From contig NZ_SACS01000001.1 of assembly GCF_004005945.1 (NCBI RefSeq), forward strand, positions 124,001 to 188,000: a stretch of 64,000 nucleotides of DNA. Direction: 5' to 3'. Both the position numbers and the translations under genes were made by a program. The notes beneath the pieces were generated by a model. The model saw nothing but the letters and a program-made list of their open reading frames with translations. It searched no databases and had not been told where the DNA came from. Positions 44,889-56,147 of the stretch are shown here, piece after piece. Each line of letters begins with the position of its first letter. The first letter of the stretch is position 1. The DNA is from Rheinheimera riviphila. Lineage in GTDB: Bacteria > Pseudomonadota > Gammaproteobacteria > Enterobacterales > Alteromonadaceae.

Positions 44889-45049
44889 GCGTTACTCCTT
44901 CGGATAATTTTTCGCCTGAATTTATAAGCCCGCATTCTACTGCAACATTCCTTGCGATTAAACGCACAAAACTCTTGGATCTTGCAAAAAATCGTTATAT
45001 GCTCATTTTTTACGTGGTTTCCCCCATAATAATAAGAGATGCGCCTTCT

Positions 45050-46354
45050 ATGTTTTCATCTTTGCCCACTAAACATCGCTTAGTCATCGTTGGCTTAGCC
45101 TCATTATTGTCTGTACTGCTGTTGATCCCCTCAGATCCTGCCGAAGCTTCGAAAGACTCGGAAAAGAGCAGTTTAGAAATTGGTAAACGTTATAGTCTTG
45201 CAGTCCCCGTTGTTACCGACTCCTTAGTTCAAAACGCCGACAGCACCCTGCCACAAGAAGACAACTCATTAGAGTGGGTTTCGGTCGAAGTGAAAAAGGG
45301 TGATGTGTTAGGTGCAGTGTTCCGTAAAGCGAAAATTGATGCCGTGACCATGCAGGCTATTTTAGATTCTGGTAAAGACGCTAAAACCCTGACCCGCTTA
45401 TTTCCAGGTGAACAACTCGAATTTGGCTTAGCGGCCGACGGTTCACTGCAAGAATTACGTTACACCATCAGCAACTTAAAGACTCTGCGGGTACAACGCA
45501 CCGGCGACAACACTTTTGAATCACGTCAGTTGCAAAAAGAAATTGAAGTCCGTACCGAAGTGGTTGCAGGCGTCATCAGCGGCAGCTTCTGGAATTCGGC
45601 GATACGCGCTGGTTTATCTGAAGCGCAAATCCTTGATTTAGCAAACGTTTTTGGTTACGACATCGACTTCGCGTTAGACATTCATTCCGGTGATACCTTT
45701 AGTGTGATGTTTGAACGTAACTACGCTGAAGGTCAGTATATTGGTAACGGCGCTATTATTGCCGCCCAGTTCCAGAACCAGGGCCAGGTTTATCAGGCTG
45801 TTCGTCACACTGATGGCAACTTCTACAAGCCAGACGGTGGTGGCATGCGACAGGCCTTCTTACGTGCCCCGGTTAGCTTCCAGTATGTCAGCTCTAATTT
45901 TAATCCTCGTCGTTTACATCCGGTCCTTGGTAAAATCCGCGCCCACAACGGTGTTGATTATGTTGCCCCTGTTGGCACGCCAATCATGGCGGCTGGTGAT
46001 GGTAAAGTGATTGATTCTGCGAAAAAAGGCGCCAACGGTAACTACGTGTTTATTCAGCATGCTAACAATATCGTGACCAAATACCTGCACTTATCCAAAC
46101 GTGAAGTAAAACGTGGTGATAAAGTGAAACAAGGTGACATCATTGGCCGTTTAGGTGCAACCGGCCGTGTCACCGGCGCCCACTTGCATTATGAATTTGT
46201 GGTTGGCGGTGTGCACCGTAACCCAAGAACGGTAAAACTGCCGCAAGCCCATCCGTTGGAAGGCGTGGCGAAAGTAAAATTTGCCAGCAATGCCAAGCAG
46301 TTGATTGCTCAGCTGAAATCTCATGAACGTGTAGTACTGGCCTCAAACCAGTAA
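45050..46354 (+). CDS. MepM/OapA-like M23-family murein endopeptidase
   Basis: The 434-aa protein has one N-terminal membrane or signal segment (about 12-28), an OapA/LysM-like region (about 75-180: VSVEVKKGDVLGAVFRKA) and a C-terminal M23 metallopeptidase domain. Zinc and catalytic histidines appear in HPVLGK, HNGVDYVAPVGTPI and HLHYEF. It should cleave D,D-crosslinks in peptidoglycan to allow wall growth, like MepM of E. coli (440 aa). ATG 45050 is preferred over 44975, since it places the hydrophobic segment near the start. It is followed 12 bases later by anmK. Confidence 0.9.
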   Translation: MFSSLPTKHRLVIVGLASLLSVLLLIPSDPAEASKDSEKSSLEIGKRYSLAVPVVTDSLVQNADSTLPQEDNSLEWVSVEVKKGDVLGAVFRKAKIDAVTMQAILDSGKDAKTLTRLFPGEQLEFGLAADGSLQELRYTISNLKTLRVQRTGDNTFESRQLQKEIEVRTEVVAGVISGSFWNSAIRAGLSEAQILDLANVFGYDIDFALDIHSGDTFSVMFERNYAEGQYIGNGAIIAAQFQNQGQVYQAVRHTDGNFYKPDGGGMRQAFLRAPVSFQYVSSNFNPRRLHPVLGKIRAHNGVDYVAPVGTPIMAAGDGKVIDSAKKGANGNYVFIQHANNIVTKYLHLSKREVKRGDKVKQGDIIGRLGATGRVTGAHLHYEFVVGGVHRNPRTVKLPQAHPLEGVAKVKFASNAKQLIAQLKSHERVVLASNQ

Positions 46355-46366
46355 GCTTCCAATCTG

Positions 46367-47470
46367 ATGAACAACGACCAGCTTTATATCGGGATCATGT
46401 CAGGCACCAGCCTAGATGGGATTGATGTGGTGCTGGTCGATTTTGCTGATAGCGCTCCCAAACTTTTAAACGCCCTATTACTGCCCTACCCTGCAACCTT
46501 ACGCGCCGAACTTGCGACCATCAGCCAGCCTGGTGCCAATGAAATCGAACGGCTAGGTATCATCGAAGCCGATTTAGCCGATTGTTACGCCGCTGCCGTA
46601 TCGCAGTTGCTGCAACAAAGCGGTGTTCAGGCAAGCCAGATTGAAGCCATTGGTTGTCACGGCCAGACCATCCGCCATCGTCCTAACGCCCGCCAGCCTT
46701 TTAGTTACCAAATTGGTGATATGCACCGGCTTGCTGCATTAACCGGTATTCGGGTGATTGGTGATTTTCGACGAAAAGACATTGCCTTTGGTGGCCAGGG
46801 TGCGCCGTTAGTACCGGCTTTTCATCAGGCGATCTTTGCTGATCCTGGTAAAGGCCGCTGTATTTTGAATATCGGCGGTATCGCCAACTTAACGTTATTG
46901 CTGCCGCATCAACCGCTGCTTGGTTTTGATACCGGCCCCGGTAACTGCTTGCTCGATAACTGGGTGGAATTACACCGGCAACAACCTTATGACGCGGCTG
47001 GCGCTTTTGCTGCCAGTGGCCAGTTGTTACCGGATTTATTGCTGCAGTTGTTGTCTGATCCTTATTTTGCCCAAACCGGCCCCAAAAGTACCGGCCGCGA
47101 ATACTTTCAACTGAATTGGCTCAACCAGCATTTGGCGGGTCGCAATGACGCAGCAGCCGATGTGCAGCGCACCTTAAGCCGGTTTAGCGCTGGGACTATG
47201 GCGTTGGCAATTAGTCAGTATCCGGTTGCTGATATTTTTGTCTGCGGCGGCGGCGCTTTTAACCCGGTACTGCTGGCAGATTTACAGTCGTTATTGCCGC
47301 AGTGTTATATCGGCACCACGGCCGAGCTGGGTGTGGCACCTGATTGGGTCGAAGCGATGGCATTTGCCTGGCTGGCTTATGCCTATGATATGCGCATTCC
47401 GGGCAATGTACCGGCAGTGACCGGCGCCCGGAAGGCGGTGGTATTGGGGCTGGAATTTTTGCCCTGCTAA
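46367..47470 (+). CDS. anmK: AnmK, anhydro-N-acetylmuramic acid kinase
   Basis: AnmK phosphorylates and hydrolyses anhMurNAc during wall recycling. The 367-aa protein has the ATP site GIMSGTSLDGIDVVLVD, the catalytic region GDFRRKDIAFGGQGAPLVPAFH, NIGGIANLT and GFDTGPGN. It lies directly after the M23 peptidase gene, so wall cleavage and recycling are in one unit; ampG elsewhere in the window supplies the imported substrate. Confidence 0.95.
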   Translation: MNNDQLYIGIMSGTSLDGIDVVLVDFADSAPKLLNALLLPYPATLRAELATISQPGANEIERLGIIEADLADCYAAAVSQLLQQSGVQASQIEAIGCHGQTIRHRPNARQPFSYQIGDMHRLAALTGIRVIGDFRRKDIAFGGQGAPLVPAFHQAIFADPGKGRCILNIGGIANLTLLLPHQPLLGFDTGPGNCLLDNWVELHRQQPYDAAGAFAASGQLLPDLLLQLLSDPYFAQTGPKSTGREYFQLNWLNQHLAGRNDAAADVQRTLSRFSAGTMALAISQYPVADIFVCGGGAFNPVLLADLQSLLPQCYIGTTAELGVAPDWVEAMAFAWLAYAYDMRIPGNVPAVTGARKAVVLGLEFLPC

Positions 47471-47487
47471 TTGTTGCACTGCTTGAT

Positions 47488-47515
47488 GTTGCTGGTTTGA
47501 ACTAAAACCAGCAAC
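47488..47515 (+). terminator. Hairpin between convergent anmK and pqiC
   Basis: GTTGCTGGTTT and AAACCAGCAAC form an 11-bp perfect stem with a 6-base loop, 17 bases past the anmK stop and 11 bases before the pqiC stop. No T-run follows on either strand, so it may act as a transcript end stabiliser or weak bidirectional terminator. Confidence 0.5.
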
Positions 47516-47526
47516 GCAGCACAAAT

Positions 47527-48117
47527 TTACTCGCCAGCTTTCACCTTCAACACATCCGGCTTAAACAGCAGACTGATCTCAGCCACCACTTGTTGCCAGC
47601 CTTCTCCCAAAGTCGCCACCATCGCCGGATAGCCATCTTCCGGTTGGGCTAACTCCAGTGCAAACCGTTGTTGGATGGTGTGTTCGCCATTGACCAGACT
47701 GTACTTGCCGCTGACCAGCACCCGGCCTTGTTCAGTGCCATGAAACTGTTCCACTTGCACCAACAACCGTTGTTGTGGTCCTTGTGGCGCGCGGTCGGTG
47801 ACGCGATGACCCGGCAGTGCCGCCGCTAGCTGCTGTTGCAATAATCGCGTCAGCTGTTGATCTAAAGCTTCTGCCCATTGATGCTGACTGGTTTTCACCA
47901 GTTGCACGTCGGAGGTTTGTAAAATCAGCGCATTAGTGTTGAGGTAATTCGCCACCATCACCGGCTCGACCACAATCACCGCTGCGTCCATCGAGGCGGA
48001 CGCTGCGGTATTCGCCTGTTGTGGCAACTGATAAAAATTCAGCTCCTGCACCGAGCTACAACCGCTTGATACCGCAAGCCCCACCGCCATCATCAGGCTA
48101 GCAACAGTCCGCTTCAT
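47527..48117 (-). CDS. pqiC: PqiC, outer-membrane lipoprotein of the Pqi transport system
   Basis: The 196-aa protein has a lipoprotein signal peptide with lipobox SSGC (Cys at about residue 20) and the ABC-type transport auxiliary (DUF330) pattern: LNFYQLP, VVEPVMVANYLNTNALI, WAEALDQQLTRLL. With PqiA and PqiB it forms a trans-envelope bridge thought to move lipids. Its ATG overlaps the pqiB stop (ATGA). Confidence 0.9.
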   Translation of the reverse strand: MKRTVASLMMAVGLAVSSGCSSVQELNFYQLPQQANTAASASMDAAVIVVEPVMVANYLNTNALILQTSDVQLVKTSQHQWAEALDQQLTRLLQQQLAAALPGHRVTDRAPQGPQQRLLVQVEQFHGTEQGRVLVSGKYSLVNGEHTIQQRFALELAQPEDGYPAMVATLGEGWQQVVAEISLLFKPDVLKVKAGE

Positions 48118-49886
48118 GGTTTCACTCCTTGTTTTGGCTCTGGATCGGTTTTTGGATCAGCGCCTAAAATGAGCGCGTTACTTTGCTGATTCAGCGTCTG
48201 CACCACAGGTTGCAAATCGCGCAGTACTTTGTCCATCGCTTGTAAGTTGCTGTTAATACGCTCATACACCGGCGAACCAGCGCTAAAGCCATTTAAAGTT
48301 TTACGCATTTCCAGCAAACTTTGTTGCACCTCTGCTGGCAGCGCCTGGGTGGAATCTTTGCCGACCAGCGCATCTAAGCTTTTCACCAATTGCTGACTTT
48401 CCAGCATCAGTTGCCTGGTTTCATTTAACGTGGCCGAACTGTCCGCCAGCACTTGCTCGACTGGCAGATTGTTGATTTTATCCAGCGCCTGCAGCACTTT
48501 TTGCTCGATATGACCCAGACCAGAGCGCGCGGTTGGCAGAATTTTATAACCGGCGAACTGGTCCAATTCCGGTATAGCCAGCGGTGTTGCCTGCACATTG
48601 TCCACAGCAGCGACAGCTACTTTATCAGGTACTGCATCAGGTACTGCATCAAGCACGGCTGTAGTATCGGCTGCGGCTGCGACAGCCACTTCAACCGTCT
48701 CCAACGGCGGCGCATCTTCAATAATATTCAGATCGATATACAAACCACCGGTCAGCAAATTGCCGGTTTTCAAGACCGCGCGCAGACCTTGTTGTACCGC
48801 CTGATCCAGCTCAGTTTGCAGTTGCGGTAAAGTCAGATTGTCGTATAGCCGACCGGCTTCGATCCGGATCAACACCGGAATGCCGCGGTTAAAGGCAATT
48901 TGCAGCGGGTTTTTCATATTAAAAAAGTACGGCACTGTCATCACGGTACCAATGCGCACGCCACGGTATTCCACCGGCGCACCGGACGTCAGGCCACGCA
49001 CGGATTCGTCGAAAAACAGCAGATATTCCAGGTATTCGTTGTACAGACCATCCTGAATGCTCTTTTTGTTTTGAAACAGCTGAAACTTGCTGTTATTGGC
49101 TGCCGGCGCGCCGAGTGGCCAGCCATCAAGCACGTCAAAAGTCACGCCGCCGCTTAATAGCGTGGCAATCGAACCCATTTCAATCCGTACCCCTTCGGCC
49201 GACATATCCAGCGCCATACCGCTGCTTTGCCAGAACCGGACATTTTCGGTCACCAGCGCATCATAAGGCGCGCGGATAAACAGCTGATAGCGCATGGAGC
49301 GACCGGCGGTATCAAATTCACCCAGTTCCACCGTCCCCACGTCGTAACCCCGGTACAACACCGGATCACCGACTGACAATGACGTCGCATCGCCACTGGT
49401 TAAAAACACCCGCACGCCCGGTGCATCCGGCGGCGCGATTGGCGGACTGTCTAAAAGTTCGTAGTAAAATTTATCGGTACTGCCTTTGCCTGGTTGCAGT
49501 TCAATATAAGCACCTGATAACAATGTATTTAATCCGGTCACGCCACCGCGACCAACGCTTGGTTTGACCACCCATAACTGCGATTCATCGTTTAACAATG
49601 CATCACTGCCCGGATTCATCCGCGCTTTGATCACCACTTGTTTTAAATCCTGCGACAACTCCACCGAAAACACTTTGCCGACATCCACACTGCGGCTTTT
49701 GATGGCGGTTTTGCCGGGAATAATACCTTCAGCGTTACTGGCTAATAAGGTCAGCGTTGGTCCTTGATTTTTATAGGTATACACCAGCATCCAGGCGCCA
49801 ATCAGCACCGCCACCACCGGCACTATCCAGATGGGTGACCACTGGGTTATTTTCCGTACCCTGGCTTTTACCGCTTGTTCAGTCAC
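48114..49886 (-). CDS. pqiB: PqiB, MCE-domain periplasm-spanning protein
   Basis: The 590-aa protein has one N-terminal membrane helix (about 16-36) and three MCE domains (about 45-140, 155-255, 285-395), followed by a helical tail. PqiB hexamers form a stacked ring and needle channel across the periplasm. Between MCE3 and the tail is an Ala/Val/Asp/Pro-rich insertion (about 400-440) with a repeated DAVP unit, which makes it longer than E. coli PqiB (546 aa). The start is GTG 49886, coupled to pqiA by GTGA. Confidence 0.93.
   Translation of the reverse strand: MTEQAVKARVRKITQWSPIWIVPVVAVLIGAWMLVYTYKNQGPTLTLLASNAEGIIPGKTAIKSRSVDVGKVFSVELSQDLKQVVIKARMNPGSDALLNDESQLWVVKPSVGRGGVTGLNTLLSGAYIELQPGKGSTDKFYYELLDSPPIAPPDAPGVRVFLTSGDATSLSVGDPVLYRGYDVGTVELGEFDTAGRSMRYQLFIRAPYDALVTENVRFWQSSGMALDMSAEGVRIEMGSIATLLSGGVTFDVLDGWPLGAPAANNSKFQLFQNKKSIQDGLYNEYLEYLLFFDESVRGLTSGAPVEYRGVRIGTVMTVPYFFNMKNPLQIAFNRGIPVLIRIEAGRLYDNLTLPQLQTELDQAVQQGLRAVLKTGNLLTGGLYIDLNIIEDAPPLETVEVAVAAAADTTAVLDAVPDAVPDKVAVAAVDNVQATPLAIPELDQFAGYKILPTARSGLGHIEQKVLQALDKINNLPVEQVLADSSATLNETRQLMLESQQLVKSLDALVGKDSTQALPAEVQQSLLEMRKTLNGFSAGSPVYERINSNLQAMDKVLRDLQPVVQTLNQQSNALILGADPKTDPEPKQGVKP
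48624..48654 (-). repeat. 12-bp tandem repeat inside pqiB
   Basis: ATCAGGTACTGC occurs twice in direct succession (48624-48635, 48636-48647) and a third partial copy follows. In frame it encodes repeated D-A-V-P in the linker after MCE3, so copy number changes would alter linker length without frameshift. Confidence 0.75.
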
Positions 49887-51175
49887 TGCCTTGTCTCCAG
49901 TTGTTCAGTCGGACTTGGATCCCACAATAAGCGGGGATCAAAACTCATCGCCGCCAGCATGGTGATAATCACCACACAAGCAAATACAAAGGTACCCATG
50001 CCGGGATAAACCCCCACCAGCGCATCAAACCGCACCAAGGCGGCTAAAATCGCCACCACCAGCACGTCGACCATTGACCAGCGGCCAATCCAGTCGACCA
50101 CCGGATATACCCAGGTGCCATGCTGGCTACGCTCACTCTGCGGTAAAGTGGTTAAATAACAAAGCCAAAACATCACAGCGATTTTCAGCACCGGGATCAC
50201 CACGCTGGCCAATAACACCACAATCGCCACCGGATAAGCGCCGTCTTGCCACATCAAAATAATGCCACTGATAATGGTCGATTCGATGCTATCGCCGAGC
50301 GACACCGTTTCCATCATCGGCAAAAAATTGGCCGGGATATACAAAATGGTGGCGGTAAACAATAACGCCAGCGTTTTTTGGATACTGTCGGGAATACGTT
50401 GCCGCACCTTAGTGCCGCAGCGCGAGCAAGTTGGCTGCTCCAGCGGCACCAACGCAGTACAGCAGTTACACACCTTCAGATGCTGGCTTAAACCGGTCTC
50501 ACCGGCGATTTTCCCTTGCACCGGCTGCGGCGCTGGGGCGATGCGCGACCATAATTCATGCCGATCCACCACCTGAAAAGTACGCAGGTGCAACAAACAA
50601 AAAATACAAAAGGCCCAGAAACTCATGCCAAGCGAGATTTCAAAATGGGTGAGTAACTTCACAAAACTGACAATCAGGCCAATCAGGAAAATATCGACCA
50701 TGCTCCAGGGTTTTAACGCATACAACAATCGGGCGGTCTGCACCAACGCTGGCAAACGGATGTACATGCCAAGCTTTAAGTAAACGATGGCAATCATACA
50801 AAAGGCCGGAATGGCCTGAATAAACAACCACACCAGAATGGCGAGCCAAGGATAATTTTCGCTGAGCAGCACCGCCGAGGTATCGAGGAAATCCATATCG
50901 CGATGGCTGCCGGCAGCATCCATCCCAACAAAGGGGAATAAGTTGGTCAGCACCAACATAAATAACGCGCTGATGGCATACAAAATTGGCCGAATCGCTG
51001 ATTCGCGCTGCCGTGCATCCAGCTCGTGACCACAACGCTGGCAATCCGCTTCTTCGCCATCTTGTAGCGCAGGCAGTTGTTGCAGCAAATCGCAATAACG
51101 GCACAACACCAGCTCGCTGGCTGGTGTTGGTATTGTTGCCAGTGGAGGCTGGTCTAAGGACGTCTGAGTCGACAT
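49883..51175 (-). CDS. pqiA: PqiA, inner-membrane protein of the Pqi system
   Basis: The 430-aa protein has two homologous halves, each with a rubredoxin-like zinc ribbon (CRYCDLL ... CQRCGHEL at about 23-50; CNCCTALV ... CSRCGTKV at about 235-258) followed by four membrane helices, the PqiA/paraquat-inducible A layout. The start is ATG 51175 rather than the GTG at 51178. It is the first gene of pqiABC. A decamer repeat lies between it and glnB upstream. Confidence 0.94.
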   Translation of the reverse strand: MSTQTSLDQPPLATIPTPASELVLCRYCDLLQQLPALQDGEEADCQRCGHELDARQRESAIRPILYAISALFMLVLTNLFPFVGMDAAGSHRDMDFLDTSAVLLSENYPWLAILVWLFIQAIPAFCMIAIVYLKLGMYIRLPALVQTARLLYALKPWSMVDIFLIGLIVSFVKLLTHFEISLGMSFWAFCIFCLLHLRTFQVVDRHELWSRIAPAPQPVQGKIAGETGLSQHLKVCNCCTALVPLEQPTCSRCGTKVRQRIPDSIQKTLALLFTATILYIPANFLPMMETVSLGDSIESTIISGIILMWQDGAYPVAIVVLLASVVIPVLKIAVMFWLCYLTTLPQSERSQHGTWVYPVVDWIGRWSMVDVLVVAILAALVRFDALVGVYPGMGTFVFACVVIITMLAAMSFDPRLLWDPSPTEQLETRQ

Positions 51176-51182
51176 CACTTAA

Positions 51183-53174
<1,992 letters not shown>

Positions 53175-53464
53175 AAAGCTGCGCTCTTTAAGAAAAATTC
53201 CGCGCTATGGTAGCGATTTTCAGCACTATTCTCAAATTGAGTTGTTTTGCGATGCGCGTTTTCTGCAAGCGACTGTGGCCGATGTACAGAGCCGTTTTGC
53301 CTGATTAGCGAGTCGTGTAAATTGCACTTAACAAATTTGCTACCTTGAAAATTCCCCACTATGGTTAAAGAGTCACGCTAAATCAGCCACGGCTTTTTGA
53401 TAGCGACGACTTAAACCAAATCAAGCGCTACAAGGAATGCAGCGTAACAGACAAGGATTTCATC

Positions 53465-54052
53465 ATGCTCTCTTCCTTTGACCATAATACCTTAACCATA
53501 AATCAGACATGTCCGCACGACACTGTGTTTGAGAGCGACATTGCGCTGTCTCAACAGCGGCAGGCTGGATTTAGCCTGTTGGAAATATTAATAGTTATTA
53601 ATTTATTGGGATTGATGCTGGCCATTGGTTGGCCCTCATTACAGGAAATGCTGGCACGGCAACAGGCACAAAGTTATATCCGGCAGTTTCAACAACATCT
53701 AAATTTTGCCCGGATTATGGCCATCAGTTCCGGCCGAGTGGTGACATTCTGCCCCTGGCATAATGGAGAGTGTCTGAATCAATGGTGGCAAATTCCAATC
53801 CAAATCAATCAGCAACAGCAGCAGAAAAACACCGAACTGAAATTATTGCGGCTGCTGGACCGGCCAACAGATGCACATTGGCTTTATTACAACCGCGAGC
53901 AAATTCAGTTCCGACAAGACGGCAGCCTGCAAGCACTACAAAACGGTACTTTTATTTATTGTGCCAAACAATACAGCTGGCATTACACGTTGACGTTAAG
54001 TCAGGCGGGCCGTAGTCAAAGTGAATTTGTGCCAACACCTTGTCCGCATTGA
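53465..54052 (+). CDS. fimT: FimT/GspH-type minor prepilin
   Basis: The 195-aa protein is a type IV prepilin: cleavage motif QAG-FSLLEILIVIN with Glu at +5, then a hydrophobic N-helix and a globular domain with a FimT/GspH look (YIRQFQQHLNFARIMAISSGRVVTFCPW). The leader is unusually long, 34 residues against a usual 5-10, yet the ATG 53465 has an AAGGA ribosome site and no internal ATG is available before the cleavage site. Four cysteines are present. It converges on the minor pilin modules that fill the rest of the window. Confidence 0.87.
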   Translation: MLSSFDHNTLTINQTCPHDTVFESDIALSQQRQAGFSLLEILIVINLLGLMLAIGWPSLQEMLARQQAQSYIRQFQQHLNFARIMAISSGRVVTFCPWHNGECLNQWWQIPIQINQQQQQKNTELKLLRLLDRPTDAHWLYYNREQIQFRQDGSLQALQNGTFIYCAKQYSWHYTLTLSQAGRSQSEFVPTPCPH

Positions 54053-54144
54053 TGCATGAGGGCAAAGAGCAAACCGCTGATGACTGGCATACCTTCATCA
54101 GCGATCTCCCCTTAATACTTCAGCTCACATTACTACAGCCAATA

Positions 54145-54543
54145 TTACTGCTGCCAGCAATCAGGCACTGGCGAACTTTCCTTGGTGCCGTACTGATCAA
54201 GTTTAAACTGCGCGCAATCCGTGTCAGCCAGCTGTGGTCCCGCCGCGTCAGCAATCAGCCGGTAACCGTCTGCTGTCAGTTCCGCTGAAATGACAAAACG
54301 TCCGGATTCGATCAAATAACTGGCGGTCGGGTAACCAAGCTCAGTCAGATCAGCGGTATAACGCGCCTGTTCCGCGAACAACAGTTGTTGCAGGCTGGCA
54401 AGTTTGAGCAGCTCAGCACTTGCTTCCAGCCGGTAGCTGTTCAGCACATATTGTTGATAACCAGGCAGGACAATCGATAGCAGCAGTCCGATGATTGCAA
54501 TCACCACCATGATTTCAATCAATACAAAACCTGCGCCACGCAT
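54145..54543 (-). CDS. PilE-like minor pilin, left module
   Basis: The 132-aa prepilin has a 5-residue leader (MRGAG) before FVLIEIMVVIAIIGLLLSIVLPGYQQYV, with Glu at +5. The C-terminus has the paired-cysteine pattern of PilE-type minor pilins (DCAQFKLDQYGTK ... DCW). The ATG overlaps the stop of the mini-PilY1 gene (TGATG), so the two are coupled. It is the last gene of the left pilV-W-X-Y1-E module. Confidence 0.88.
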   Translation of the reverse strand: MRGAGFVLIEIMVVIAIIGLLLSIVLPGYQQYVLNSYRLEASAELLKLASLQQLLFAEQARYTADLTELGYPTASYLIESGRFVISAELTADGYRLIADAAGPQLADTDCAQFKLDQYGTKESSPVPDCWQQ

Positions 54544-56147
54544 CAATACACCTCGGTTTCATGCTGATAAATCGCCATCCGCTGCCACCTTGGGTACTGA
54601 CTTTCATGCAAAGCTTCGGTACAAAAGCGGCAATCAGCCCGGATGCCGCGGATCTGTGGCAATAACAGGGTTCCTTGCTGCCGATCCTGGAGTGCTAATT
54701 CACCGCTGCTACGCCTTAAAACACCCGGCGTGCCAAAAGGCGTTGGTATCGCGGCCAGTTGTTCAGCTGAATAGACTTGCGTTCCCTGAAATAAGTGTCT
54801 GGCAATCAGCTGTGTCGCTTGCCTGGCACCGGTACAGGTTTCACTGCTGGCTGCAACCGGCAAATAAAGCACTCCGGCAAACACCTGCGGTAGCGACACC
54901 GGCGCTGCCGGTAAGTTGCCATACCAGCCTGCGGTGATGGCCGGTGTTGCAGTGACCACAGTTGACACGCCAGAGTCAGCAAACTGCAAATCACGCTGCG
55001 TTAAATGATGCGGCTGGATGGTAAAAGCCGGTGAGTCCGGAATAGTCAGCACCCAAAGCTGTGATTCCTCTTTTTTGGTGGAGAGCAGCATCACCACATC
55101 CGCAGGTTTACCTGACGGGCCAGCAGCCTGGTCGATACCGGCTATTTGCTCATCGCTCGCAGCTGGCACCACATCATCGTCAGCCAGTTGCTGATCATCG
55201 GGTAATAGGGCACGACTTGCGACCAACTGCACCTTAAATTCTGCCGCGGTATCCGATAAATCAGCCACCACCCGGCTCTGGAACTGCAACTGCGGATTGA
55301 CATCGACCTGCACCAAACGGCCCTGGCGGTCGACCAGATACATCCGATCGATATAACCATCTGTATTGCGATCCAACACCGCTGGCGCAGCCATTAAATC
55401 CTGCAACACAAAGGGAAGTTCAACAGTTTTAACGGCGCGCTGATACTGCTGCGTCGCAAGCTGGGCACCGGAAGCGGCATCAACCAGCCAAAATGCCGGT
55501 TGCACTGCATCGGCACCGGACACCATTAATACCGCAGAAGTTGAGCCGGTTGCCGTTTTCAATAGCGCCGCAACCGGCGTTTGCACCGAACCTGCGACCG
55601 GCGCTTGCCACTGCCACAACGCTTTCGGCTCGGCCGGGTTGGTTAAATCAACGGCCGAATAGCGTTGCAACGAAGGTTCCGGCCACACCAGCGTCAGCTT
55701 TTTTGGTGCGGCAGGCACTGAAGGTGCTGTAATCACCGCCAGCTGATCCGATAGCTGCTCTGAAGCTGTGGCAACTACCTCACCATCCGACCAAATCAGC
55801 TGGGGGGAGGTCGTAGCGGACCACCAACGCAGCACCCCAGCTTCGTTACTAAACCGCAATGATTGGGGTGCAGCACTGCCATCTGCCCAAGCCACCACAG
55901 GGCCATCGGGACGCGGATGTTGGCAAAATGCCGCTTTTTCACCAAGCAATATAGCCAGCTCGTCGACCGGCAACTGTTGGTACTGCCCCGCAACATTCAG
56001 ACGCCAGGCAGTTGCCGACGCTACAACACTGGCTGGTGCTGCCGCAGCAGGTTCCGCGACCGCTTCGCCAGTGTTGAAGCAGATGAAGGTCACCAAACAA
56101 ATTTTCAGCCATCGACCTCGTAGCAGTAAACAAAGATACCGGTTCAT
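54543..56147 (-). CDS. Mini-PilY1: PilY1 propeller-like protein lacking the vWA domain
   Basis: The 534-aa protein has a signal peptide (about residues 1-31, ending EAVA) and takes the pilY1 slot between pilX and pilE. It is about half the size of the PilY1 in the neighbouring module. No MIDAS-bearing vWA domain is present. The central region resembles the PilY1 C-terminal propeller, with a calcium-type loop D259-x-N-x-D-G-x-x-D267 followed by MYLVDRQGRLVQVDVN, paralleling DIDSDGSVD and YGGDLHGNIWKFDLS in the full PilY1. The start is ATG 56147, overlapping the pilX stop by ATGA. PilY1 ancestry is inferred from position and this block; overall identity is low. Confidence 0.75.
   Translation of the reverse strand: MNRYLCLLLRGRWLKICLVTFICFNTGEAVAEPAAAAPASVVASATAWRLNVAGQYQQLPVDELAILLGEKAAFCQHPRPDGPVVAWADGSAAPQSLRFSNEAGVLRWWSATTSPQLIWSDGEVVATASEQLSDQLAVITAPSVPAAPKKLTLVWPEPSLQRYSAVDLTNPAEPKALWQWQAPVAGSVQTPVAALLKTATGSTSAVLMVSGADAVQPAFWLVDAASGAQLATQQYQRAVKTVELPFVLQDLMAAPAVLDRNTDGYIDRMYLVDRQGRLVQVDVNPQLQFQSRVVADLSDTAAEFKVQLVASRALLPDDQQLADDDVVPAASDEQIAGIDQAAGPSGKPADVVMLLSTKKEESQLWVLTIPDSPAFTIQPHHLTQRDLQFADSGVSTVVTATPAITAGWYGNLPAAPVSLPQVFAGVLYLPVAASSETCTGARQATQLIARHLFQGTQVYSAEQLAAIPTPFGTPGVLRRSSGELALQDRQQGTLLLPQIRGIRADCRFCTEALHESQYPRWQRMAIYQHETEVY

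Noticed and set aside
48598-48830. Plus-strand frames rich in Ala/Thr/Ser opposite pqiB
   Set aside because: They mirror the Ala/Val-rich linker repeat of pqiB and have no independent support.
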